64,000 nucleotides of DNA from Trochalopteron elliotii (lineage: Eukaryota > Chordata > Aves > Passeriformes > Leiothrichidae): contig JANPWX010000082.1 in assembly GCA_024734555.1 (NCBI GenBank), forward strand, positions 665,757-729,756, given 5' to 3'. Below are positions 23,331-34,168 of this stretch, piece by piece (position 1 is the stretch's first letter; each line of letters starts with the position of its first letter). The position numbers were made by a program, and so were the translations under genes. The notes below the pieces were generated by a model. That model did not search any database. It saw nothing but the letters and a program-made list of their open reading frames with translations, and was not told the origin of the DNA.

Positions 23331-24777
23331 CTGAAAAAAACAAAAAAGTTAGTTCTGAATATCAGTTTTTTATACATTTTTTCAAGTAGTGTGAATTTCC
23401 AAGTTACATTTGAAGACTGTAACTTAGTGTTAAATTATAAGAATGCTGCTAAAGATGACAATCAATAATCCCACCAACTACTTCAGCAGGTATTGCAAAT
23501 CCTTCAAGATTTCTGGGTCTGTCAAACTAGACAGCAACTTGCCAAAGCGCCAAAGTCTGCAACCTTTCTCTCAGGGTTGAGTGCTTGTACCACACTGAGT
23601 GTGAGAAGATAGTTTCATTCACATTGTATTCCTCAGAACATAAAATACAGATTCTATGGGTGACCAGATGATCTGACATACACAGACAGTGGTATGGATA
23701 GACAACCCTTGAGGCAGTGAAAGCCCTGCAGGATTAAATGCTAATGTTGTATTTTTAAATATAAACCAACTGACAACTTCGTATCAGAGCAGTGCTCTGT
23801 GCCAGACTGACTGCTACATTTTGGATCAGTTCCTAGAGTCTTCCTAAAACCATGTTTGTTGTACTAGCACAGCACATTATAAAAACTGAAAAAAATAAAT
23901 AACCATTGATAGGTACAATAAAAAGATTCAATAGCCTTTAAGTGCAAATCTGTAGCTAAAAGTTTCTCCAAGAAACAGGTATGTATGATGGAATACAGAT
24001 TTGCCTCTTCAAATATCCAAATTATACTGAACTAATCTCATAATGAAATTTGCCATCATCAGCTGCAAAGGTGTTAGACATGAACACTTACTCTCCCTGG
24101 TTTTCTTACTACTGCTTTTGTTCAGAAACTCAAGCAACAACTTTCTGTAATTGGTATCATCCAAGCCTCTGCATATTTAATCCTTTATTTAATTCCTGCA
24201 GAAAAAAATATAAAATCATGCATACATCCCCTGGTCATTGAAAATGAAAATGGGTAGTTAGACCTTCTAAAAACTAACACTGTATTATGAGTGTTGATAT
24301 AAACTGAATTTAGTCTTTAGATCAACTGTCTCTGAGCTACACTGAGACCTCAAATAAATCAAGTGCAGCACACATTGATTCTGTTGGACTGAAACGAATG
24401 GATAACAGCTGAAATACTAGGATCAGTCCTTGAAAACATTGTTAGCTTTCTGAGGTATATGTAACCCTTACCTTGGCTCTCAATAATGTAAAGTTGAGAT
24501 AATATTGATATAAGTGGAGATAATATTGATACAAGTGGAGATAATATCTCCATTTTATTTTAATGAATGAGTAATTAAGTTAAAAATATTGCAGATTTTC
24601 ACTGAGATATTTAGGTAGAAAATGATGGGGCATTGTTTCAACTCTGTCACTGTGTGAATGAAAAGATTTCAAGGACAGGAAAAAATTAACTGAGTTTATT
24701 AAAATGATATTTTTTCAGGCAATTAAAGATGAAAAATTTTATAGCTTTGGGTTAGGTAAAAAATACAGCATTCTCAC
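23331..24777. other. ANO3 intron with short tandem repeat
   Basis: AT-rich intron. The only structure noticed is the 21-bp tandem repeat at 24499-24547. Confidence 0.5.
24499..24547. repeat. 21-bp tandem repeat, about 2.3 copies
   Basis: ATAATATTGAT recurs at 24499 and 24520 and begins again at 24541, a fixed period of 21 bp. The first two full units differ at one position. Confidence 0.85.
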
Positions 24778-24884
24778 CCATTTTGGATTTCCCATCTTCA
24801 TATTTAGTTCTCTGTAGCACATGATGCACAATTCTACTTCTTGTGGAATTGCTGAAGAAGCTGTCTTTGTTGTTTATCGTAAAA
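24778..24884 (-). CDS. ANO3: ANO3 exon: [18 protein letters not shown] segment
   Basis: Encodes [20 protein letters not shown], then [15 protein letters not shown]. Anoctamins 3 and 4 share FIIxNKxTFFxNATRSRIVxH at this place in the cytoplasmic dimerization domain. The acceptor is TTTTAATAG|T and the donor ATGG|GTGAGA. The first nucleotide completes a His codon from the 26212-26343 exon. Confidence 0.95.
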
Positions 24885-26211
24885 CTATTAAAATAATTAA
24901 TGTCTTAATATTCAAAACAATGCACACACATTGAAACATAGCTGATCAAGTGTTTTCTTTTTAAAATGATTTATTGGATGTTTACATTCCTTAGGCATAA
25001 GATTTCACACCCTTACAGCAGGTCCAATAAAGTTATCCTTATCACAGATTATTTTTGGGAAAACTAAACTAAAACTAAAACCAAAAATATCCTACTATCT
25101 AGTTAATTTTGGTTCTAGATATAATTAATGAAATAAAGATCTTCAATTACAGTGGTGACCTTAAATTCAAATTACTTATGAGTTGAGAGCTGTCTATGTA
25201 GTGGAACTACCTACCCTACTATTTGAAAAAAAATAAATCCACGCACTGGAGACTTGGGTAGCAGCTCCACAACCACTTTCCCTTAGAGGATCCTAGGATG
25301 GAGCCAAGTAAAGCATCCTTGACCAGATGGCTCCATTCTAGACACCAGAAATCTCATATGCAGGAGCTTCTTCCTGGTCAGCTGTGCCAAAAGTGGTATT
25401 ATTACAATTAACTACATCAGCTGAGCTGATTAATAAGGAAACATCAAAAGCAGGGGATTGATCCAGTGCAGTATGGTAAGTTGCTGAAAAAAAAAAAATT
25501 GAGACTATAATGCAATTTCTCTGTTTTTCTGGGGTAAAGTCAGTTCACTACCGTTTAGCTTCTTTACTGAGTGGAAAAATCCTGTTTATCCTCTTCCATA
25601 TTTCTACTTTAACTTTTCTCTCCTAAAACAGTTTTCACAAAATAACTTTAAAATTAAGAAATAGAATTTTAAAATCTAACTTTATAGGTACTGAAAAAAT
25701 TTATGTCGCAGTTTAACTACAGCATCATCAACATGCTGATTTGAACATATATCATTTTGTTGTATATATATTTGTATTTTCAGAGGCAAAAGACCTTTTT
25801 AAACACAGATCTGATAAGAGAGAAAAAAATAATCACTGGTTTTAGCTTGCTTCTAGTATTCCAAATTTCAACAGCAGCACCAGGTTTTGCCTAAGTAAAA
25901 TAAGTAACAAGCACAGAAAACTTGAGCAAGTACTTTCATTTTGTAATGTAAGGGAAAGAAAAACCAAAAAACTTCTAAACTAAAATGGCAACATTCATTT
26001 TTCAGTCAATTTTCAGATTATGTTACTGAGTGACCATCACATAGCAATTAACACAGAGCAAATTTTCATTTTAAGAGAATAATATGAAATATGATGCTTG
26101 GTATTGCCAGTGACCATCTGTTAGCAGCTACCTCTATGGCATTTGCTTAGAAGTGAGAAAACAGAAAATCCTTGTGGTCTCTGGCACTGCTTTTCCAAAC
26201 CCAGCACTTAC
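24885..26211. other. ANO3 intron, nothing recognised
   Basis: AT-rich intron with a somewhat more GC-balanced patch at about 25235-25480 that I could not identify. Confidence 0.5.
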
Positions 26212-26343
26212 TGGTGTATGCGTGCACGGCTAAAGGGTGCTGTGTAGCAATCTGTTTCTTCTAGATCAGGCAGGGCCTCCTTATCAAGCTTCATTGGATT
26301 TCTCGGCAACCAACTTTTCAGCTCTCTAATGTTCCTCTGCAAA
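26212..26343 (-). CDS. ANO3: ANO3 exon: [11 protein letters not shown] region
   Basis: Encodes (S)[20 protein letters not shown], then [20 protein letters not shown] and RIHH. The LPDLEExDCYTxPFSxxRIHHF motif is a hallmark of the ANO3/ANO4 cytoplasmic domain. Acceptor TTGTCTCAG and donor CACCA|GTAAGT. It joins the 45-nt micro-exon in phase. Confidence 0.95.
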
Positions 26344-27356
26344 CTGAGACAATAAGAAGTCAGATTTACACGCTCTCAATTCCTTGTTATTTCTATCTCA
26401 CAGCATTGCATATTTAGTGACATCATACTAGAAATTAAATGAAAGCAGGAAACTTCCACATTAGGTAAATAAAAGAAAATAAGGTGTTAAAAAGCAAAAT
26501 GAACAATATTTATTTGCAATCCATCCTGAACACTTTACTTGAGTAAAACTCATTCTAAAATTAGTGGGATTATGGCTCAAAATGGAACTCCTGTATTGAG
26601 TCTGGAGAAATTAATTTTCCAAGGTAGTTCATCTGGCAGAACGGATGCTTATGCTTTAGTCAAGATCATATCCAGCTGCACTGAACAAAGCAAATGAAAC
26701 TCCTCCCTGCTCTCTAGCCTGGCAATGTGGACACTAAAATTCATGAAATTTTTAAGTAAATTTGAGAGTGCTAAGGATCATATTAGGGTTTTCTGACTGC
26801 AACAAAGTTTTCCCCTGCAAAATTTTCTTAAAAATCCAAGAGCTGATATTGCCTTACGAAACAGTACACCTAAATATCAAATAAAATAAAGGATATGTTA
26901 CACCAAAATGGTTATGCAGTAGTTAGGCAAAAAATCCCTAGACGTGCCTTCCTCCAAACTTTAAAAATTGATACTACAAAACACAAACAGAACATCAATG
27001 TTGTATCTTCAATTAAACTATATACTGGCAACATAATTTATTTTTCTCTAGGCACCTTGCCTAAATCATATCGCAGGACACAATTTATGCACACGTAAAT
27101 CTAGTCAAGTGCAGTTATTTTCAAGCAAATGCTCCCTTCAATTTTGCGCTCCTTGCTCACCTATACTTTTTCATATTCAACCGCAATGCAACATGATTAT
27201 TTAAGAAGTAGATCTCAAATTAAACATGCTATAGCATTACACAATAAGCACATCAGATATTTAGAAAAACTCTAAATTTGAGAAAATCATTCCCTAAATA
27301 GTATTTTTTTCAGTAGAATTTGGGTTCTACTCAATTAATATGTATGCATGATATAT
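26344..27356. other. ANO3 intron, nothing recognised
   Basis: AT-rich intron before the LTR at 27362. No repeat was recognised. Confidence 0.5.
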
Positions 27357-27361
27357 AAAAC

Positions 27362-27952
27362 TGTCCTGGGTTGCAGTATAAGATATGCACAAAGTATTCT
27401 ATCACCATCTTCATGAACTGCTGAAACCAATTGCTGAAGCAGTGTTCTTCCAGATTTCCTCCTCCCTCTTCTGTCAAGGTGTCTTCTGTTGTCTTCTGTT
27501 AAGGTGTCTTCTGCTAATGGGTCTTCTGCTAATGGGTCTTTTGTTAATGGGTCTTCTGTTAATGGCCTGCTGCATGACTCATAGGTAACTCCCAGAGGGA
27601 GTTATCTCTCTTGAATGGGCCATTAAGGACCCCCTGTATGACTCATTATCCCATTGTGAGATGCTCCACCCAGGGGGAGGAGCCAAGCATTCTCACCTGG
27701 ATATAATCTGGGATTTGGGACAATACGGGGGATCTTACCCACTGGATTCCCAGAGGATCAGAGCTACCAGACCTTTCTATGGGATCACTGCTTCCGTCAT
27801 CCCACTCAGGTTGTATTCTGACTCTGTCAGTGGTCTTTTGTATTATTGCATCTATTTTATTTTATTTTATTTTATTCTTTTTTTTTCTTCTTCCTATTAA
27901 ATTGTATTTCTGACTTGAAGCCTCTCACTCGTTTTGCTTTCAAACCACTGCA
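27362..27952 (+). mobile_element. Solo LTR (591 bp), TGTCCTGGGTT family, 5-bp target-site duplication
   Basis: Begins TGTCCTGGGTTGCAG and ends AAACCACTGCA, with an exact AAAAC duplication at 27357-27361 and 27953-27957. ATTAAA lies near 27896. A related LTR at 58133-58896 shares both ends and the ATTAAATTGTA polyadenylation region. It carries a 15-bp minisatellite at 27506-27565 and a TTTTA run at about 27850-27877. No coding sequence is present. Confidence 0.83.
27506..27565 (+). repeat. 15-bp minisatellite, four units, inside the LTR
   Basis: Four consecutive 15-bp units (GTCTTCTGCTAATGG and variants) at 27506, 27521, 27536 and 27551, with more degenerate units just before them. Confidence 0.9.
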
Positions 27953-27957
27953 AAAAC

Positions 27958-29133
27958 ATATATATTTTATATCCACAAGAAGTGTAAAGCTAAGCAACAA
28001 TTATTTTCTCTGCGGTGAATACTTCATTGTCTTTGCTAAGCAGAAGCACAGCTACACATTTCATAACGTCCACAGTAAAATTTATATTTCATAATGTTAA
28101 TAATACTTCATAATGTGAGTGAACACAATTTCATAATGTTCACAGTAAAGACTAATAAGTGATGACATGGTAAATTGCTGTCAGGCAACAAACTAACCCT
28201 TGTGAAAATGCATTTCTTATTATCAACATCGGCACAAACATTCTACCCCTATTTCACACAGCACCAGATAGAAATTTTAGTCAAATGTAGGAGAAGGATT
28301 TTACAGTTATATTTAAAATTCTCAAAATTTTCTTCTGGCTATACATTGCAAGATATTTGTGCACATTCTGTTGTAACTGATACTGTACTTGAGGGACACC
28401 ACCTGTGTACAATATCAACCATTATAAACCAAGATATGGTTTATAATATGTTCATGAGATTGAAACACAGAATACAGTTCACAGGCAGGTGGATTCCTTA
28501 AGTGCCTCCTTAATAATGCCTTAGTGAGTTGATTATCTTTATTAGTTCCAGTGGAAGTTCTCTTATATATAAGTGGAGTTTCTCCTTTACTCTCTTGAAC
28601 TCTTTTTTCTGTTGTACACTTGCTGACTTTTTAGTCAAAATCCAGAATTCTTTTTTAATAAGGAAAAGATGCAGATGCATCAGGAAGAAGAGAAAAACAA
28701 TGTCTCTAATTTCAGATTTTTTTTGTTATGGAAGTACTTTAAAATTGGTTATGGGAAAAGTCTTGATCATTTCTCCCATACAAAAATCTAAAAAAATAGT
28801 AGATAAATATTATGTTAAAGAAGATAGCTCTTGTTTAAAATTCATGGCTGCTTCTTTTAACACAAAAAGCAGTACTGGAATAGATTAGTGCTTGTGGCCA
28901 CACTACATTTACAGTTTCTCTTCTGAGAAAAAATGTAGTGCCTTTGGTGCTAGATAGCATAGAATATTGCAACTGAGAAATGTATAAAAATGATCCAACA
29001 AGGGAGATATTTTTCTTATGTTATTTTACTGTTGAAGAAAGAACTGAATTTTTATGGAGCTTGCCTTTAAATACAAAATTTTGCCTAAATCATAGGACTA
29101 AGTATTAGCATTTTTATACTCAGAGTGGCTTTC
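27958..29133. other. ANO3 intron, low-complexity AT-rich
   Basis: At 28070-28150 the phrase TTCATAATGT recurs several times at irregular spacing, together with two copies of CACAGTAAA. Open frames at 28175-28501 and 28529-28888 lack any family resemblance and are most likely chance. Confidence 0.5.
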
Positions 29134-29502
29134 TGTGGAAGAGGTTGACAGCTGGCCTGTGAGCCTGAATTGTAAGTTAGCTAAAGAAGAAGCTGATAAA
29201 ATTCGTGTTTACCCCTGAAAGGAATTTTACCAAGGTCGTTAGCATTGGAAACCGAGAAAAAAAGGAGAAGAAGACAAACAAAAGAAACCAGCAGCTAAAG
29301 AAGTATTTTTAGAAAAAATTCATGAATGCTAGCTGAAAACAGTGGTGGAGACTGCCTTGTACCAATGAACACTGTGTTGATCTATTGTAACCAATTAATA
29401 AAATGTAAACTCTGTTAAGGAATGTATAAAAGACAACACGCAGCCATAATAAACCAATGAAACATTTAACACATCATTCTGTGTATCCTAACCCTCTCAA
29501 CA
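29134..29502 (+). mobile_element. Probable solo LTR, start uncertain
   Basis: A TATA-like GTATAAAAGAC near 29424, AATAAA near 29449 and an end at CCCTCTCAACA resemble the U3-R-U5 order of an LTR. I could not find a convincing target-site duplication, and the left end (TGTGGAAGAGG) is a guess. Confidence 0.42.
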
Positions 29503-32500
29503 GCAATAGCCTTCTAGGTTAAAAATAGCAGTTTAAACAAATCCAGACCTAATTTATTCAACGTAGCCTATACAGCAACAGTAAAAGCAGAGAGAGCTAG
29601 TCTGGGGAAGTCAGTAGTTCAACCAAGGAGTTAAAAAATGTCCCAGTGGAATGGTGCTGCAAAGTTTTGGGATACTGCTTCAGGTATGCTTTCATTGAAA
29701 CCACTCCAGCTGGTGCTATAGGAATACCATGCATCTTGGACCAAGGGGTAGTACTCTGAAATGCATGTGCATTTCATTCTTAGCTTTACAACTTAATATT
29801 ATGAAGATACTTGTTTCAGCTTTGTTCAACTTCCATTCTCAGTTGTACCATTCCTATTTATTTGGTTGGTTAATCTTTTTTTGCAGAACAAGTTCATCCA
29901 AAAATTCTTCCAGACGACATTTACTCAACAGACTGCAATGCAAAGCAACACAGTATATAGATGATCTTAGCATTATCTGATCAAACTCATGGAATGAGAT
30001 ACCAGAATTATGCAACTTCACCAGTCATGTTAGGTAGTTTCGACAGCAATCATCACCCAGTAGTTTGTTTGGTGTTTGTGTCTCTCAAGACTTGCCAGAA
30101 ATGTCAACTATATGCCACCAAGTTACATGGGCATGGTGTGTTTCCATGTACTGTAATGGGAAACACATTAGGGTTGACAGATTCAACATATAGACACAAT
30201 CTTCACTAAAAAAAGAAGAAAATTATAATACCTTTGTTTAATGGAACGATATCAACAATTTCACTTCTGTGTGCAGACTGAAATCCAAAAGATTTTAAAA
30301 GTCCTTTTGCAAAGCAAACTTACTGCAGGTCAGGTGCTAAACGAAGTAATTTTTGGTTCGCTATCCTTAGAACTATTAAATGATTTTAACATTTTGGTGG
30401 GCAGAGTGAAGCTGCATCCTATGTTTTAATTTTCGTTTCCTTGATGCCATCCTTTGCCAGTGTCAAGTCAGCTGTTCCAATGTGACAATTACAAGACAGT
30501 TTTACTAGATTATTCAGTGGACAATCTGAGAGTTCAGACAATTTTTGATACCTGCCCTATTTACATGTATATTTCTTTCCTTTGAGAAGAGGAAGGCTTT
30601 CGAAATATTGCTCATAATGAGTATGATAAATTTATTTCTATAGTGTGATTCCACAGATAGAAATCAAGCTTCATAGAATTAAATACAATGTTAAGGGCTT
30701 TTTAAAGATGTATAAATAAATAGAGAGACACCACATAGATACCACATAAAAGAAATTAAGTATTACATTTTTCTTGTCCTTTCATTCATGCACCTAAGTA
30801 TCTTTTGCAGACCTTTTAAAGAGCATTTATTGATATATGTATCTCTATCATATAACCGTGTCAATAAAATTAGAGAAATGTACATGCCACAGCACACCTA
30901 ATATATTAGTGTTACTTTGTATTCTTAAATTACAGAAACTTTTTAACCTTAATATTTTGATATACAAGAATTTTAATATAGTTCTTCATTGTAGCTCATG
31001 TAAACTCAACTTAGAAATTCTAACAAGAGATTAAATAAATTACAGAGAAGCAGTTAAGTTTGAAAAGCTGTAAGATGTAAGGTATCAATGACAGTTGTAG
31101 AAGTTGAAGTATGCGTGCGATGTGTATGTCAGCAATTTTACAGGTAGTTTTCAATTTTAAATATAGCTTCTTTCTTTATTTCTTTTGTTTCACACAATCC
31201 CTTTGTGCACTGAATTATATAAAGTGCCAGAAAATATATGCATAAAAATATTCATACCCAAATTCTCACAAAGTAAATCACAGGTAAAAGCATTTATCTC
31301 AAATACAAAATCAATCTGGCATGAAAATTACTTATTACTTGATTCAGAGGTACTGTGCAACTTAAGCTGCATCTTTCAGACATCTGTCCTTCTAAATAAG
31401 GAAAACAAAATTCATGTAATATCCAGATTCACCAGATGGATTATAGATTAAATTAGATCATTCTGAAGTAAAGCTTGTAGATTTTGCCTTTTATTAAAAG
31501 CATATCACTTAGACTTTTCATAATGCATGCTAAAATGGAGCAAGCATGTGAACTGGGAAGAGGACAAAATGCAGCTGTAAATCTATGTTATAAATTGGTT
31601 TATTTCAACATATTTTATCAGCTTATATGTTTAAAGTTTTCTCATTTTACCACTCAACATTCTGTTGTTAGCTGATCATCTTGGAAACTGTTATCGTGAG
31701 ACTCCCTAAGTCGTTCCAGAGAAATGAGAGCTCTTTACTATCTAAAGTAACAATAAGAGAACCTAAATCAAAAGTAGTCTCATCTCAAGATCCATCTCAA
31801 GAAAACCTGTGATAGGGAACTCTTTCAGGAGATTTCCCTCATGTGAAATATTTTCATGTATCTTTTCTGCTGGGGATTAGGATTTACAAGACATAATTAT
31901 GTCTGACTAAAGTGATGGGGAGTAGCTATAGCTCAGTGTCTCCTATTCTCACTTCCTAACAGTCCCAAGCTTCTTCCACCTGCCCCTATGGCCTCTTGTA
32001 CCCTTCTTCTGGTTGACAAAAACACTAACAGCAGCAGCAGCTAGCTACGAGTGAGTTTTGCAAGTTATTCTCTCAGCCAGCAAATAAAAATTCAAAGCAG
32101 CCTTCAGCATGTGGCATTGGTTTGTTCCTGATCACAAGGACACATAGGAGAGAAAGTATGTTTGCGTATCTAAGGAAGTAGCTGGCTGCCAGAATCTGCG
32201 ACACATACCTCAAAAGTATCCTTCATGCTAAAGAAGTATACCTTTGTGTCAGCAGATATAATGGCAGGGATAGATCCAGTATTAAATCTTTGCTGCGAGA
32301 ATAAGGTCTCCTTTTTTTTGTTTCCTTGGCATAAACATCTTTACATTTCTAAAATGAGAACTGGCAAAGCTTTAAAGTATTGCACCTTGTTAGAGACGAA
32401 TATTTTAACACTTTGAGCTGACATATTTTGAGTTTTCAGGAAAATAATCTAGTTTTCCAAGTTTCATGGATAAATTTACAACTGCGAATGGGTTTTCTTT

Positions 32501-32549
32501 AGCAGGGTGACTATCTGACAAAATCAGAAGCTACATATCACCCACCAAC
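29503..32549. other. ANO3 intron, nothing recognised
   Basis: AT-rich intron. Several open frames of 60-90 codons are unsupported by any family match. Confidence 0.5.
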
Positions 32550-32594
32550 CTGCCCATGGTTTTGCTCCTCCAGTCAGTGTAATAACATTTTTTC
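32550..32594 (-). CDS. ANO3: ANO3 micro-exon (45 nt)
   Basis: Encodes KKCYYTDWRSKTMG between two split codons. The family has KKCYYTDGRSKSMGR here. The acceptor (TTTCAG|G) and donor (GGCAG|GTTGGT) fit, although the donor is weaker than the others in this gene. The phase fits both sides, and skipping would remove exactly 15 codons without a frameshift. Confidence 0.92.
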
Positions 32595-33651
32595 CTGAAA
32601 GAACAACAAAAATCAGCTGAGATTAATCAAGTAGAAGAAAGTTGAAAAAGATATATACATTACAAAAGAATGCTAGACATTTTAAAACATGCATTTTTAT
32701 AGACAAATGGTGAAAAACACTTTAAAGAAGCAATTTAAATAGAATAAGTCATTAGAATAACATAGTTTCACATTTTTCAAGTTTTACCTTTGTTCTAAAA
32801 TTACATTTTAGATTTGTCGCTACTGACAATAATGATAGCTAATGAATAAGTCACTTAACAGTTCTTTTCTCTCCACTCTTCACCAGTTACAGACACTTAG
32901 AGAAACAAGACCAGAAATTCCCAGTAAAGTCTTCTGAGTTGTTTGGAAACCAAATGTAGACATATTTGCTGCATGGTTCTCCACATCTAAGTTTCAGTTT
33001 TTCAGGCTTTTTTCTGACCTCCTCCTATAATTTCACATAATATTTCAAACACAGAAAAACCTTGATATTGCAGATTCCTCAGGAGTTAGCAAGATCTGCA
33101 ACTGCACACCTGAGCAGTATTTGAGATTTATTAAAGCACATTACTTTCATTGAAGATCCACTGAAATTACTACATTAAAAAGAGGGTGAAAGGCATCTTA
33201 TCTGGAAAATACATGGCCATCGGAAAATTATGTATGTACCAATCTGAAGACTATTGACAACCTGACACTTGGTACTGCAAGGAAGAACGATAAATGAAGC
33301 AAGGAAGAGTTATTAAAGGGTTTTCAGACTGTTTTTAACAAAACTCTTCTGTAAGTTTTTTGAAGTTAACCTTAGCTGTTTTGCATGGCTGAAGATGATG
33401 GAGTTCAGCTAAGTTACAGATATAAATAATTTATTAATTAAAATAATGATTGTGTGTCACAAGATACTTGTAGACAAATAAAATTAAAGCTTTGTCTCAG
33501 TTCTGGAAACATACAGTAGTTGCATTTCTACTGACAGACCATATAATTAATAAAAATACCTGTAAAGGTTAAAAAATTGTAATTCAGTCATGATCTAACT
33601 TTGATGCAAACCTTGTTTGAAACTGTACATGTATGCTTCCAAATAAAGTAG
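32595..33651. other. ANO3 intron, nothing recognised
   Basis: AT-rich intron between the micro-exon and the inserted segment at 33662. Confidence 0.5.
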
Positions 33652-33661
33652 CATTGCAAAG

Positions 33662-34158
33662 CAGCATTGTGCAGGATGGAGAAATGCTGCTACCTTCTTG
33701 AAGCATCTCCTTCAGAAGCCGCTCAGAGCAGGCCACAGGAACAGCCATTTCAAGTCCATGCACACACACATGCCTCAGTGGAGGAAAGACCGGAAGGGCC
33801 TCCTGTATGGTATTTTCCAGCAAGGTTTATTTCACATGCCAAAGGGATCATGGGCAGAAGGCAGAGGATCGTGTGCTGCTTAGGGGCTGAGTAAGAGGTC
33901 AGTGGCCTCAGACCCAATGGTCTGAGGGCACAGGGGTGGTACAACAGGCAAGGCAACCTAAAGAGGGGTCTGAGGGATGAACAGCTGGGGAGGGCAGGGT
34001 TAAGCGGCCAATGGGGGAAGCGATCCAAGATAGATTGGCAGTAGTTTTGCAAGGCACCATGAAGGAAGTATTCTCTTTCAGCCTAGTCAGGGAACTCCAT
34101 GGTAAATTTTCCCAGGGCAAAGCTGGAAGTTTCCCTGAGGGGGTTTTTAGGGTTCCCA
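33662..34158. mobile_element. Unclassified insertion of about 497 bp flanked by 10-bp direct repeats
   Basis: CATTGCAAAG occurs exactly at 33652-33661 and 34159-34168. Between them the DNA is clearly GC-richer than the surrounding intron. At 35642-35675 there is an uninterrupted sequence resembling the left flank joined to the right flank. No LTR ends, poly(A) tail or known coding frame was recognised, so the class is unknown. Confidence 0.42.
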
Positions 34159-34168
34159 CATTGCAAAG

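Noticed and set aside
28175..28888. Two open frames of 108 and 119 codons
   Set aside because: AT-rich intron with no domain, no splice context and no coding-like composition.
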